This document shows positions 36,529-51,200 of a DNA stretch of 64,000 bases, in pieces. The notes beneath the pieces were generated by a model, which was given only the letters and a program-made list of their open reading frames with translations, searched no databases and was not told where the DNA came from. Every line of letters begins with the position of its first letter. Position 1 is the first letter of the stretch. The DNA lies in NCBI GenBank assembly GCA_013396995.1, contig VWZP01010350.1, positions 1,608,806 to 1,672,805 of the forward strand, in the 5' to 3' direction. The position numbers were made by a program, and so were the translations under genes. The stretch comes from Dicaeum eximium (lineage: Eukaryota > Chordata > Aves > Passeriformes > Dicaeidae).

Positions 36529-36550
36529 ATGCCATAAATATGCCATAAAT
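36529..36550 (+). repeat. Exact 11-bp tandem duplication
   Basis: ATGCCATAAAT occurs twice in direct tandem (36529-36539 and 36540-36550) in AGMO intron 1. Confidence 0.85.
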
Positions 36551-39100
36551 CTTTTCTTTTATAACCTTGATGAACAGGAGGTTAAGGATGTCCGAATGTT
36601 TCTTTATCCACCTTGCTATGAGACTCCCCATTTGTGAGTCAGAAGGTGATGCCAACTGCTTGGCTGTTTCACAGCTTCACAGTGGGACGACAATATTTAA
36701 TGAAGTCAGTAAGACAGAAGTTGTAATAGTTTACATTAATATAAAGTGTTTCAACTGTTTCAGAGGTTGCTAGGTAAAATGAGTCATCACATGGAATACA
36801 AACATTGTACATTTCCTACTGACTGTTTTTATTTTGTGAATAAAGTCACTTTCTCTGTTCTGAGCCTATTCAATTTGCTCTGAAGCTTCTGCTGTTCCAT
36901 ACCTTAAAAGTGTTTGTAGTCTGTGCTAGAACTGCCTCTTAACATTGTCATTAAGTGTTTAATAGTTTTTCTTATTTTCCTATTCTTTCTCTCTTTTCTC
37001 TGCTGGAGTGTACAGATGTGATCATCAACCTTAGTTTGCTAAACCAGGAATCTGTATTTGATTATATCAATTAGGAAAAGTACATTAAAAATCGTCTACT
37101 TAAAAATGAATCAGATATAGAAAGCAAAACAAGGAGTATTTATGTTTTCCTAGAATCTTCCATTGATTTCAAATAGAAGTTTTTAGGTTTCCTTATTCTT
37201 TTATTATCCTCTTTTATAATATATTTTATTATTATTTCTTATTTATTCCAAATATTGAAAGATTTACCATATTAGTTTTCTTAGGTGCTATTTAGGCTTT
37301 ATAGCCTTTACAGGTCTTCCCTTGCTTTCTAGGTTTTTATATCATCAGTTGGTGCCTATCGGAAACAGGCTTTTAGATGCCTAAAATGCTGTTACAGGGT
37401 AAGCTAGGCACCTAAATTTAAAAGTGTCATGTTGATATTAATCTCTGTTCATCTGTTATTGTAACCTAACCCTGTGCTGCTGAAGTTTATGAACTTTCAC
37501 ATTTTCTAGACGCTATAAATCTCTTGCTGTTTGCATGGTTTGAATCATCCAGTTCTTCTTTGACTGAGCAATCTGGTCTGTAAACATCTTAGTCTCTTTA
37601 GTGTCCCAGCCTAGTAGGAATTCCCAGATCATATCTCACTTGGCAACAAAAATGAGCACCCTCCAAAATGCAATGGTATTTGCAGAGACAGCATGCTTCT
37701 GTTGAAGTGTTGTATGGGCAGAAGCAGCCTCTCTTCTACAGCAGTGCAGTCTGGGGGGTTCCAGGCAGTGAAGTTGTTGGTGTTTGCAGGTCACTGGAAG
37801 GGAGCAGAAGCAGCAGAAAACTTACAGGGCAAGTATGGCAGTGTGATGCCTCCCAGAGTGGTGCAGAACGGCTCTTGCATTTCTCTTGCCCTGCAAAACA
37901 TGGTGGGAATTTTATACCTTAATATAACCAGAAAGCAGTTGCCTAAATGTCTCAAACGTCAGCTAAAAGTTTTCTACAGAGCAAGGGAGGCTGTGAAGGA
38001 ACATTCACTTTCACAGAGATCTAGGAGCTCCTTCCTATTTTCCTTGCCACAGGCCTTCTAGGTTTTGGTGGTGATGGCTAAAACGCTGCCCCTGCCGAAT
38101 TCCTTCCTCACGTGAAGTGCAAGGACTGTTAGGACTCCAGAGTCAGTAAAAAAAAAAACAAAGCTCTACCACTTACTGCTGTTCAAGCCTTTTTCTTGTT
38201 GCCTGAGCTGATAAAAAATTGAGAACAGGTCTGATAGTCTTTGATGATGAAAAATGATGTTGTCACTAAGATGTTCTACAGTCCTACCACCGGTTACACC
38301 TTTCACTAATGGGTGATGTTGCTGTGCATTTTCAGCTTGCCAGTTGGTCTGGGATAGAAGATGGACAGTGAGAATTGAATCCTAGACTAAAGCAGTGTTG
38401 TGAGTGAGAAATGTGTCAGCCTTGCTTATCATTATACTTTTCTGCAGAAAGGCAGAAAACTATTTTGCAGTCAGCACAATCCCTAAGAAAGAGGGGAACA
38501 TTGTATCATTGTCACTTGGTCTGGGAAGAGAACATGGTGTGTGGCCCAAATTGGAACAGGTTACTGCAGAGTTCCTGGGTTCACAGATGAAAGCACATAC
38601 AGAAGAGCTGTTGTTTTCTGCAGTGAAAAGCATGACAATAGAATGCCAAGTAGAAAGAAACTCGCTTTACTGTATCTTTCAGATAATAATGTTGGATGCC
38701 AAATTCAGTGGCTGAAAACACTCAAAAAACTTCATACAATATCAAATCCAAACCAGATTCTGTTTTACTTTGTGGTTGGAGGAGTCCACAAATATTGGTG
38801 CTCTCACTGATTTACTTAAATATGAGAAATATAAGTTTGGAAAGACTTTTGTATTTTGTTCTGATAATGTTTATGTGCTCTTTATACAAAAGTAAACATT
38901 GTGGGAGGAGGTTACTGCAATAGAATTATGTTGGTGTCGTGGATTAAATGGTAGCCTTGGTTGTTCTGATTTGTAAGGTCCATGTGGAGCTTTATTACAG
39001 GAGTAGCTACTGAAGTGCCAGCCAATCTGAGAAGCATCTCGCTGCATAACAAGCTGTTAGGAAAAGCGTGTCTAATTTTATTTTGTTGTGACTTTCTCTC

Positions 39101-39118
39101 TTTTTTTTTTTTTTTTTT
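39101..39118 (+). repeat. 18-T polypyrimidine tract of AGMO exon 2 acceptor
   Basis: Eighteen T residues follow CTCTC and precede the acceptor AG by about 15 bases. This homopolymer is likely length-variable and forms part of the splice signal for exon 2. Confidence 0.85.
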
Positions 39119-39133
39119 CCAAACTATTTTTAG

Positions 39134-39264
39134 AGTATTCCATTCTTCATTACTTTTATTGGGCTGGAGTTTGCTGTCAGCTGGATTCAGAAGCGCAAGC
39201 TGCCAGGTCGGATCAACGATGGCATAAGTTCTCTTTCCTTAGGTATCCTGTCCCGACTACCAGA
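39134..39264 (+). CDS. AGMO: AGMO exon 2 (residues 44-86 and part of 87)
   Basis: This 131-bp internal exon has acceptor TTTTTAG (39133) and donor GTGAGT (39265). It enters in phase 0 and gives 43 codons plus GA, the first two bases of Asp87. The peptide starts SIPFFITFIGLEFAVSWI, a hydrophobic membrane segment (about residues 46-61). A basic loop (QKRKLPGR) follows, then INDGISSLSLGILSRLP. This matches human AGMO (TPFF, then VSWI, PPGRLDD and GVLSRLP, as remembered) in order and length. The membrane segment followed by a Lys/Arg cluster fits an ER multi-pass protein. Reading frame and phases join cleanly to exons 1 and 3. The stop (TGA) that would arise directly after the last base if the donor were skipped confirms the boundary. 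Confidence 0.95.
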
Positions 39265-42200
39265 GTGAGTATACGAATACAGTCTTGATAGTGTTTGGGT
39301 TTTAACCACTAAGAAGGAAGAAAATATAATTAGGTATTGAAGTTGTTATTGCTAATCCAAAATTACTAAACAAGGCATCTGAACCTTTCTTGATGCAATT
39401 AAATTTTAGTGATGTGTATAAAATCTTTCTAATCTGTAAGGATAAATGTGATTCTTACAGGGTGTTGTCCAGCTCCAGATTACCAATTTGTCATGAATTC
39501 TATTAATCTGTGTTGGACCTTGCTGTCACCTTTTGCTGTTTCTGGGACTTCACCTGACTTTGCTATGTCTTATGTTAGACTAGATTTTAGAATCTGGGTT
39601 TTCTTTCATTAAAATACAGAAGGATAACAAAATAAAACCAACAAACCAAGTCTATTGTTTTTGTTAGCCTTTAAAAATAAAACTGTGTGCATACAACGAG
39701 ATCAATAGAATTGTGAATATGCATGTGATCCAAAGTGCTTTGAACATAGTCATTATCTTATGTTTTACTTCAATGGATTTTAATTCCTGAGAGAATCGTT
39801 GCAAACATATAATTCACTCTCCAATGTAAAGGCCATAAGATTTACCTGAATTAGTTTGGTAAGCAGAGTTGTATTTTAAAGAAATAGCCACTGTGGATTA
39901 ACTGTGAATCCTAGTGAAAAAATCCAGCAAATCCTTTATATAAATTGCTCTAAGTGTTTTCCAGAAGTTTTAGTTACTTGTAAGTAATAAAATGTTTTAG
40001 ATATGCCTTTGCATGATATGAGCATCCAGATGATAGATTTTATTGCATCTTTTCAACTGGGGTTACATTTCTATTCCCCATGTACAGATTTGCAGGTGAC
40101 CATCAAATTGTATATAATCTCTTCATTATAAGAAGAAAAGTTTTATTATTTGAGTTCTACTATATGGTGTATTTGCAAGCCTTTCAATTATTCCCCCAGT
40201 CTTTTTTCAGAATCCTCTGCAGTTTTTCAGCCTTCTTAGTGTTGATGTCTCAAGTGCACTCCATATTTCAGAAATTACTACATCAGTGCCAAATAATGAA
40301 GTCATTTGTTCTCTATTTCTACTTGTTGTTCCTCCCTTTATATATCCCAGATCCTTTGAGCCGTCTTTCATCCCTGAATACTTTCTTGGATTCTGTGGCT
40401 TACATTCCTCATTCATAGGCAATATGTTCTTATATTTGGCCACATAGAAATACATGGATTGTATATTTGGTCCTCCTGAAGTAGCCTGATTCCATGAAAA
40501 GTTGTCTTTGTTACCTAGAGGTCCCTGGTTTATGTCACTGCAAATTTTACTAGAAGTCTTTTCTTTCAATCCAAACTCTTGATCAAATACATAAAAAGAC
40601 CATAGCAACAACAACAACAAAAAAATCCCTTCTGGCTAGTAGAACTCATTTTATGCAATGTGTAAATCACCCTCTTTGTAATCTATTGATCATTTGCCAT
40701 TTTTTAAAGCTTTCTAATCAATACAATCTATGACAAGGTCCATTAGGTACAAAGACAATTTCTGATAGATTATGTTAGTTATCAGTAGTAAATATCCCTG
40801 ATGAAACGTTTTAAAGACACATTCCAAAACTCTCCAAATATCTGAAAATTAAAGGCATGAGCTTTCATTATGAGAAATACTCAACCATAAAGTTATGTCA
40901 TCAAACAAAGTTATGTCTTAAGTTATTGGAGAATTTCATGAATTTATTTTTACAGCTAGTGTACCTATATTCAAATAATTTTTAATGACTCTTGAGCATG
41001 ATCTTGAAGGAGCAACATTCAACTTTTCAATATGTTCTATGAATTAATTAAATAAGTATCAACAAGTTAGATTTGTGTGCCGCAACACACAACCCTGATA
41101 ATAGGTTACTGTAATCTGCATGAAGCTAATATTGAAATAGAGCAAATGTCTCTTCAACTTAACCCAAATTTTTTTAACTTGACATGCTTACCATGTTGAG
41201 TATTTACCTTTATTCGTCTGAAATATTCAGAACTGATTAAGTTAAACAAAGGGCCTGAGATACATGTAAAATAAGTTTGAATGGTTTTGCAAGTCCTTTT
41301 GGCTTTATTTTAAGAATACTGAAACAATTGAGATACACTCATTCCTGGAAGAAATGCTTGCTAAGAAAACTAGTGTTGTGTGGTGGAATGCAGCTTTGCA
41401 AGGTGCTGAGTACTTTTATTATTTTGGCATTCAGTCCTTTGCTGCAGAATTTGGCTTGCAGGCTATGCAGTTTTCTTTTGCAAGGTTGTTTCAATTGAGT
41501 GAACCAAATGATCCTTAAGGACTCAAAACTTTCAGGGTCAGGCAAATCTCCAAGATCAGTACACCTATTTATTGTTACACCAGCACAAGAAGTCTCTTCC
41601 AGGTTGCTTGTACAGCTCTCATGACTGGAAATACCAGACCCTCCTCAGCAGTTCTTTCCAAAGAAGAGTCCTGTAACCCTTTCAGCTTTTTGGCTGACTG
41701 TGAAAGAAGCAGGCAAAATACAGACTTCCTAAATTATTTAATCTCATGTTAATATCACAATTCCAATGGTGACTGCTTAGTGTAACACCTCTTTTATAAG
41801 TAAGAGGAGTTGTGAAAAACAGACTGGCTAAAAAGGCTCTAACTGAAAAAACCAGAACACTTTACCCTTCTGTCTTGTGCTTCCATGGTGTGAAAGAACT
41901 GGGTCAGACAAAAAAAGGGAGAAAAAATAGCACAGGCAAAAATCTGTTGCTAAGACTTTCACTTCAGTCTGTCCCTTTCAGGAAGAAAAAAGGTAGGGAA
42001 AGTTGACAGAAACTGCTAAAACAATATTTCAGCAGAACCCACAGCATCAGGGGAAATAGTAGCGCAAATCATTAACAGCTGAAGGTTAGATTAACACACC
42101 ATTGATTGTATCCTCTCCCAGGGACTAATTTTCATTTTCTCAACTAGCAGCAATGGTTTGCCACTTCCTTAAAAAAATCTGTGGTTGGATCTAAAATGGT

Positions 42201-45200
42201 GGCTTCAGTCTATTAGTTAAAATGAAGCTTCAAATGTGTCACTGCAAAGAGGTCTTTACATTTAATGAAAAAATTAGGAGTCACTAACCATATTCAGCCT
42301 CTAAGTATTTTTTCCATTTCACAGTCTGTGTAACAGAACTATTGCATGTCTTGAGAGCAAGCAGTATTTATTTAGTGTTTCATACTTCAACTTTCTGTTA
42401 AGAAAGTGCAGATCATAAATTGTTGATACTTGTATGCCAAATGTTAAAAATGTAGGTGCAAGAGGAAAAGTCTAATCAGACAAGGCAATGTCTGATTGTT
42501 TTCAGGCTTATTAGACTAAACAGCATGCAGTAAGTTGAATGGTTTGTGCCTTCATATAATCTCTTGTAAAGTAGCCCACATGTTTCTTAAATATAATTAA
42601 TGTGTAGTATGCATTCTTCTGCATGTATAAATACTATATGTTGAATGGAATGAAAATTTATTTGGGAGAAAGGGAGAAACTTGTATTACTAAGTTTACTC
42701 CCAGGATCCTAAATGTTGGTAAAAAAATTCTGAGAACTTTTATTCTAAATAAATAACTAAATAACTTTTCTAGCTAACCATTGTCAAGAGACTTTAAATG
42801 CTGCTTTAAAAATATTCTCCCAAGAGAATGTCTATTTTGGGTATGAATATCCATTTTACAAGTATGTGCATTATTTCATATTGACTAATTTCTTCTTCTA
42901 AAGCAGCAGAACATAAATCAAATCAGAAAGTGTTTGGGGGATAACTGAGGTAGGTATGTTTTCAAACTAGTTGGGGAAGTATTTGTTCTTTATGGTCATG
43001 GTCAATTGCCAATTTTTAGTGTTCTGCTCTGCGACACAGTCATACAGAGTATGAGTGTATATGTATATAATGTCTGACACAGTTTTGTCAGTCAAGTCTG
43101 CAATGAACTTCTCAGTTTCCAAAGAGAATATTACAGTCTGTATACATTATTTACCTTGATTTTTGAATCAGGGGAAGTTGGAATTCTCTGAATTGTTGAA
43201 CATGAGAATGGAATGAGTAAATGCTTTTTGACTAGTTCATGCTAGTAAATATCTTAAGATACCTACACATCAGCAATAATTAAACCAAAGGAATACAAAT
43301 CCTGTTTCTGCTGTAGACCAGTGTATTCAGTTCTGTACATCATCTAGATTTTAAATAATATTTTTTCAGAAGCTGGATTAAAGAGGCAGTTTCATGTACA
43401 TTTTAGTCCAGCAATGCTCCCAGATGAAGCACCTTTGCTTGATTGTACCTTCACCTCTCTTTGGCCAGCATCAGCATTTTTCTTGCCCTGTGGTGAAGTG
43501 GCTTGGGAAACAGGTCCATCACATCCTCCTCGTGTCCTCCCATCACATTAACCTGCATCAATTCCTACTATGTCTGTGCAGTCTTGTGCTAGAACAAGAA
43601 ATGGGATTGGAAAAGAGCAGCCAGGGTTACAGGACAAGAAACACTCAATGCTTTTGTAGCCTTACTGAGTTATCTGCTCTGTAACATATATAAAATTGCA
43701 ACTGCAATCTGAAACCAAAGGTTTTCAGTTTTTAAGAGTAACAAAACTTAACCATTTGAAGCATATGCTGGTTTCCTGAGGTATCTATTAGATACGTCAT
43801 ATCTGACTATAGAAAATTATAATCTCATAAATTACTGATTGCATTTCTTAGAAGAAAATTTGATACATGCAGTTTCTCATAAATCATACTTTTACTTCAA
43901 GACTTATTAGGTACATTTTTTTCTTCACATCTGTTTGACTAAGATTTTGGACAGATGTTTGTTTAGAGCATGGTCAGATGTGTTGCTTCTGGTCCAGCTG
44001 CCCCCTTAGATCTGCCAACATAACTGCACATTTAATTGCTCCCTAACCTGGTCCTGACAAAGTGATCTCGCTAAAAGCAGAAACAAAAGCCCCCCAAGAA
44101 CTATAAAAGAGGTGTTTAAGCTCAGCTGCATTCATTTTGACAGAGCCGGGTCAGGGAGCAGCTATGCATGCAATTATGGTGGCAGGTTTGAGGGCTGGTA
44201 GCCACCACACTTAGGGCAGTGATGAGCAGATGGGGCCAAACTGGAAAGGTAGTCACTTAACCTGGTTAAATGGGAAGTGGAGCTGCTGAGCCATGCCATG
44301 CCCTTAAACCAACTGAACTTCTGGCTACTGCGCTTCTGTCTTTCTCGTGTTCACTTACGTAGTCCTCTCCTTCTCTTGTGTTGGTTCAGGTGCTCATCTG
44401 ATCCCAAGTGGAGTTATTTTAGTTCAGTCTCTGAGCAAATGGTATTTGCTTTAGGCAGAGAGACAAGCAAATTGTCTGGGAATGGAAAAGGGGCAGCCAA
44501 GAGCTGTCAGGCTTTAGGTTCTGTCTCTACAGAACCTGCAGTCATAATCATGCCTGCAGCAGCTTGTTATGGCAGTTTAAGGCACTGTCAATAGATGTGT
44601 CCAAAAAATAGAATTTTTAATAAGTAACAGGCCTGAAAAGACAGACTCTACTCACCTACCTATTCCTCCTGCTTTCCAAGTAGCACTAGGTAGTTATATA
44701 TTTCACAAGAGCACCCTCCTGGCTTCACTCTCCTATATACACTGTTGATTGTTCCCACATTTTGCTAAAGGTCACAGCCCTCACAGCTCTCTCAAAGGAA
44801 CAGGTTTTGAATTAACTCACTAATCTTCTGTAGGTAAAGCAGTCAGAGTAAGATAAACAATTTCAGTAAGGGGGTAGTGCTGTGCAGCAGGAGCTGGTAG
44901 GATTTTCAGGACGTAAGCCTGACTCTGGAAGGGGTTTTTCAAAATCAGTTCAGTTAAACTCATGGCAGTAATTGTCTTACACCTGAAAGGTTTTTGTTTA
45001 ATCTAATTAGTTTGTTGGGGTTTGTTTGTTTGTTTGTTTGTCTTTAATCTGGTCTGCATTGATGAACCAATTGGGACTGTGCTAGTAAATTAGTTACTCC
45101 TGTGTGGATTAATTTTTCTATGTTCTTACCGTATCACTTTTAACACAGTTTTATAATTTTGGTGTAAACTGTGCCATGTTCTCCAGTAAGTCCAAATCCA

Positions 45201-48200
45201 GCTGTGCCCAGTAAAGATGCTAGTGCTTCCTGCCTGCTCTTTCATGCTCATCACTACCTCCCTAATCCCCCTTTACCATCTGCACCCTTTGCAGGCATAT
45301 CGACAGCCTTATCTTCAGAGGTTTAAACTGTGGAATTTTGGTACTCTGGTTCCATTTGTTTGAAGCAGGCTGGAGAGCACACATGGGCGTAGCTGCTGGC
45401 AGAACACAGGAATACCAGTGAGACAGTGCTACTTTTTAGTGATGACTAAGGAACAATCTGAGCCAGAATCTGAATTTCTGAAATTTCTAATGAAATTACA
45501 TATAGGCTACCTTGCATTACAAGGAAGGATGTGGGAGAGCTTGGATAGTCTCAAACTAATTGACTGAAACAACTGGTAGTAGTCCCTATCTACCATAATG
45601 TTCTACAGATCACTGTATTTCACACAAATCTGTTAGGGATCCAATTACTCTTTTAGGTTGTAACCTCTTACACAGAATGCATATTTTTCTACATCCTTAG
45701 TATTGTATCATGGTCTTTTCCTGTACTTCTGTACAGTGGGGCCAGTGGCTTTGTGATTGCCCATTCCTAATATTAGAGCCCAGCTTTACACCTGCCATAT
45801 CTTTAGAAGCAAAGAGAAGCTGTCAGGATGCATTTTCAAATATACTTGTGCTCTTCTGTGAAACTACTGTGAACTGAATTTACCCTTACTGAAAATATGG
45901 TATTAAGCTCAGTAGTCTCAGTAGCTCACAAAATATAGCGATTTCTCAAATCCATTAAATGTTGTGCAGATTTTTTATTCCATGTTTTTGTATTTTTGTT
46001 AAGCTAAATTGTGTCATTTTTCACACATTTTGAAAAAAAAATTGAAGAAATGCTTCTGTATAGAGTACCCTTCTGAGTGAAGGACATCTTTGCTAAACAA
46101 TGAATTAATCTTAAATCAGGACTCCACTAGATGGAGCACAGGGGTAGCATTTTTAGAGCTGGGCAATGCAGTTTCTTGGGTCAACACTTACAAGTTAGGA
46201 ACATTGGGAGAAAATGTCTCTTAATGATGCTGTAAACCAGTGTACAGATCTGAAAAGAATAGACTTTCACCACTGTGTATTATGGACAAAAACAAACTAT
46301 CTTTGAAAACATTCAGAAGTATGACCAAAGGAGTTCAACATAAATTCTCATGTAAATACTTTTCCTTATTTCATCATTTGATGTGCTATGGTGTTTCACT
46401 GGAGCTATTTCACTGTATTTTTATAGACCATAGGAACTCATACTAGTTCCTTTGGTTTTTCTGAATCTATCTATAAAAATCTGAGTTGAATAGAATACCC
46501 TTTTCTCATTACTTGTTTATATGTGATCTTTGAGAATATTACAGGCTTGTTCCCAACCTAACTTAAATTATAATGCAAATTTGCGCGTTTCAATGGAACA
46601 ACCAAGTACAGTTCAAAATCAGACCCTCAATTGGAAAAAGGTCCTAGTCAAGCATTTGTATTAAACTCATGTGGTGATATTTGTACAAATATTAAAAAAT
46701 CAGGAGCATTGTCTTGTAGGAGATGACATTGTACAATATTCCAGTCTGGTGTATCATGAAGATACTGGAATATAATTTACTGCCCCCAGTGCTGAGCAGG
46801 TATAAATAGGTATAAAAGAAATACAGCTTCCATTGTCATAAAAGAAGAGGAATAAGCTACAATGCCAGAAGCTCAGTGGTACTGAAGGTTTTAAACTAGA
46901 CTTTTTAGTCTTTTAAAGATACCGTGTAGTTAAAAGTATCTGAAGACCTTTCATAAACTTAGGGCATAATGAGTTTCTGCTGTGGATTGTATCACTGAAG
47001 CCAGTGGAACTTCTCATGAAAATAATCTCTGTTGTAGTTTTAATTGATACAATTAAAATTTACTTATTTATGAGCAAAGGTAAAAAACTGACTTGAATTA
47101 TGTAGCAAGATTAGAACTTAATAATAAGAGTTTAACACTGTTGCTATTTTTCTTCCAACACCTGGTGTTTCACGTTTTATTCCAGCCACTACTGTAAATT
47201 AATATTAGTGTCATAAATTAGAGGATAAAAAGTGAAGTGCAGCAGGAATAAGTTTGGTGAATAAAAGGGCAGCTCTGTCAGGCAAAATATTGTGCAATAC
47301 TGTTTAAAATACAGCTAGTAGGGATACCTGAGTCACCTCCCTTTTACTTCAGTTTGCATTTGATATTTTCTTGTGTCCTTGAGGAAAACTTGGAGGTTTG
47401 CATTGTTTAGGCTAAAATGCTGGAGAAGAAAGCCATACTGAGGAAGAGGAGAGGCTTTGATTCAGCTTTTGTGTCTGGTGGGAACATTTACTCAAAATGT
47501 AGGTGCTATTTCCTGTAATCAAGGGTTTTCCAGAGCCTGATAATAATTTCCCAGCTGTATAATTTTGGTGAATTATTCTTTAGCCTTGGGTTTTGCATAT
47601 TAAGAATGGGAGAGGAGATCATATTCATCTTGATGATAGAAAACAGGGAATAGAACTCCCACAGCTCCCTCTCCCTTTCCCTCCACCTTGTGGAAAGTTT
47701 GGCTTTGTGCTAAAGCGTGAAAAAAGCCTTGACTGTAGTGTGTCAGGCATATTTCAGCTCGATTTGTGTCAACCCTAATAAGTCAGCTGACAAGGTAATA
47801 AATTGGGTGTCTGTTCAAGACCTGGCACCTGTGCAGGAAATAAAAGGGGATTTCAGTTGCAGCAGATTTGCTTTGTTTTACAAATGGATCTTTTTTCAAG
47901 TCTCCTCTACCTCCTTTCCCCTTATTTTCTTTACTGAAATCATGTTATCAAAATGTTTATTTCAATTGTGGCTGGAGCCAGTGTTTCATCTGGAAAAGAA
48001 AGCTCTATGAGTATCCTTGGAAATGGAAATCCTTACGATTTTCATTCTGAAATGAAACCTTACAGAGCATTTAATTATTCACATATCCTGCTGTTATATA
48101 AATGGTCTGAATAATCTCAAATTATTGTGAAGCTGCCTTTGTTCAGCATTTTGAAACTTTACATTTATACAGTTTGAATCAGGCTAGGAAAACAGAATTT

Positions 48201-51200
48201 ATTTAACCCAGGGAAACTGTAGTAGTAATATCTCACTATTTTTAATGATAATATAACCTTGTGACCAGGGTGTCTTAACATGCTTCCCTCTGTGCCTGAC
48301 CTCCAAGGATGCAAGTCTGTTACAGCCCTTGAGAGCAGAGCTTTTGTAGGTCCAGCTGTAGGGTTGTGTTTTTAGCTCAGGGGCACCAGGTCAGTTCCCA
48401 GTGTGATGTGAGGTGGTGACTGCTATAGTGGTGAGAGCTGAGGCAGTTTCCTTGGGCTATTCACTTTTGGTACACAGATCTTCCTCCATGCTTGGAAAAG
48501 AGACAACAGCTCCTATCTCGGACTGTTTTTATTTTTGGTGACTGTCCTGGGCACCATGGAAGTTTCCTAAAGATGTGGTTTCAGGCTCTGTGGCTGGAGG
48601 AAGCAAAACAGGACTTTGTATTCTTTGAAATGGGCAGCTGCCTTTTCTTCCAATTGAATTTCTTCCACCTTTTCCCTCCTTCATTATCCCATAGGGATCT
48701 AGAGTAAGTAGATCTTCATTTCCACATGGAGAGTTCATCTCCCAGAATTTCCTTCTTGGACTTTTTTAATTAGAGGAAGTGATAATTTGACCCAGTGGAA
48801 GGTGAAGGGGGAAATGGTTTATTAAAAACAAATATTATTGCCATTAATTAAAGTACGTAAGATCTTTAGAAACAAGGAGACAAAAACTCTCAAGATGATA
48901 ACAGTTGCCTGAGTGTGCTTTGCGCATAATTAGAAAATTTTTAGCAGCAATGTTCAAAATCCAAGAAGATAAATCTATGTAATTTATATAATAAAGTTTT
49001 CTATACAATCTGTCTGATTTAGGATTTATTACTGTTTATGCAGAGGATTGGACTAGATGACAAAAGCCTTATCTATCCACTTCTGTCACATTTATGGTTA
49101 CAACATATAAAAGAGGAAAAAGTTTTCTTAAATTCACTTAGTATTTTCAAGAAGTGAAAAAGGAACTTGAGGGGAAAAAAAGGGGGAATATAAACCTTTA
49201 AAACTCCAAGTGAACTTTAGGAATTGTAATTGAATGCAAGCTCTGGTCTTTCCTATCACACTGTAAATTAAAAAAAAATACTTAGTTAAGCAACTCTTCT
49301 TTCTCCAGCACTGCCTAGTAATATGATGGATTACTCTAAATTAATTACAGTAATCAGCTAACGTTATGTGCTGTAGAGTTGTGATTCAAGCATGAAGGAA
49401 AGAATGTAGAGCAAATTGTATATATGAAAAATGTGTTGCAGGGTTAGCTCAAGGTTTACACCTTGGCCTCAGCCAAGTGGAAAAAAAAAAGGACTCATGG
49501 GTGAAATACTGAAAGCTGATCAAAAATGGAGGAAATGTTCCAGGTCACATATCTTTGGATGTACTGCAAAAGCATTATATGTTAATAAAAGCAGAAGAGT
49601 AAAGTAAGAAAACAGTACCTAATAATAAGTGATACTCTATGTTGCAAGAGGTGTTTTAAATTTCCTGGTCACTGAAAAGATGTTAAGAAATGCCCATTTT
49701 TTATGTTTGAATAATATCAGCTGCCTTCTGACCTGTTGTGAAATGGATTGAGAATTTATACTGAACTTTACAGATTCCTCATGAGGTGAATTGCAAAAAT
49801 CTGCTTGGACACATATAATCTTCTTTAAAAATATTTATAGAACACAGCTCTTATGAAAATTAAACATGTTCCAGGTGTGCATGGTTCACCTTCTGGGCAT
49901 AGCCAAGTTGTTTTTGAAGTGGTAGATACACCTGTCCTTGCTAGTCAAGAGAAATTCTTCATGGTCAAGCTCCTAAAATGACTTGAAATTTTATGGAGTT
50001 TGTTGAGTCTTGGTTTTATTCAAGAGAAAAACTTGTATGATTATAGCAAAGCTGGGAATGAGTTGTAGGTAAGATGTGCACCTGGCTGTGGAAAAAAATT
50101 AGTTCTTCTGAGCAACGACTACTTGCAGTGCTTCAGCTCTCAGGATAAAATGGTGGATGTGATACTGTTGTGCTTGCAGGCTTTTATTGGGAGGTTGGGA
50201 TTTTCAGATGACTTTTTTTTCTTCATTAATAGTGAAACTAGCACACAGAAACTCAAGGTGTTTTCTTCTAGCTTTATTCAAAACACTTATGGGAAGAGGT
50301 GCTAATGCCAGGAGGATAAAAGCTCTGAATGGGTGTCTTTGCAAAAAGATGGAGTTCAGCTCTAGCACGGGGGATGGCTTGCAAGCTGAAACAACCGTGT
50401 TTACTGAGCTTCCCTTCTGTTTCAGTGCAGCTGCCCAAAAGGACAGGGCATGGCCAGACTGTTTTCAGGGATGTTTTCCAGATGTGTGGAAAAAGTCTTT
50501 AAAGGGGAAGGAGTATATATCCTTTTTTAGTTTTGCAGATTCTAGTATTCTTCTGGCCATGCTGTCAACTATATAAAAAATAATCTAGCTGAAAAAAAAA
50601 AATAAGGCAAAAAAAGGGGGGTTATTTAAAAAAATACATCTGAGAAGTGGTACTGAGGCAAGAATGAGCAGATGTGACAGAGATGCAAAGGGAATCTTTC
50701 AGCTGATTTCAATGTAAAGTGAAGTTTTAGATGAGATTAAAGTGAAAGAGAGTTGTTGGTCTGTTCTTTGGCTGAGATTTTGCATGGCTGAAACACGTAT
50801 GTGCAGTTTGTTACCACTTCTGTTTAAGTAGTGTCTACAGGTGTGCTATCTGCAGTGTTCTTTGGAAGCTCCCTGAGTTTGTATCCCAGAGTCTTTCTTC
50901 AACTATGAATATGTTTTATAGGTTTTTGAAGTCTTGCACGACTTTGTACAAAGGTGCTGCTGATAATTCTTCTACCTCCCCCCACAAAATAGCAGCAGCG
51001 TAACATCTGAGAACCACATTTTGTGTGTGTGTGATTATCTTATTTCTTACTCTTAGGCCCTAAACTTAGGAAATTTCACCCACTGATATATTAAAAAAAA
51101 ATTTGGTGACTTTCCTATGATTAGTATCTTTCTCCTACTCTTCTTTTTTTTCTGTTTGCTGCTTTTCAGAGGCTGTTGCAATTCAGTTCACCACTGTTTC

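Larger units (their letters stand above)
32597..39133 (+). other. AGMO: AGMO intron 1 (6.5 kb)
   Basis: The donor is GTGAGA at 32597. The acceptor ends TTTTTAG at 39133 after an 18-T run. The intron holds a ZNF143-type motif at 33503-33521 and an 11-bp tandem duplication at 36529-36550. Otherwise I see no gene; open frames near 33.1-33.7, 36.3-36.7 and 37.7-38.7 kb resemble nothing I know. Confidence 0.88.

Noticed and set aside
40207..40620. 137-codon minus-strand open frame in AGMO intron 2
   Set aside because: It has no recognisable family. A frame of this length can occur by chance in 64 kb, and it lies over an (AAC)n run at its start.
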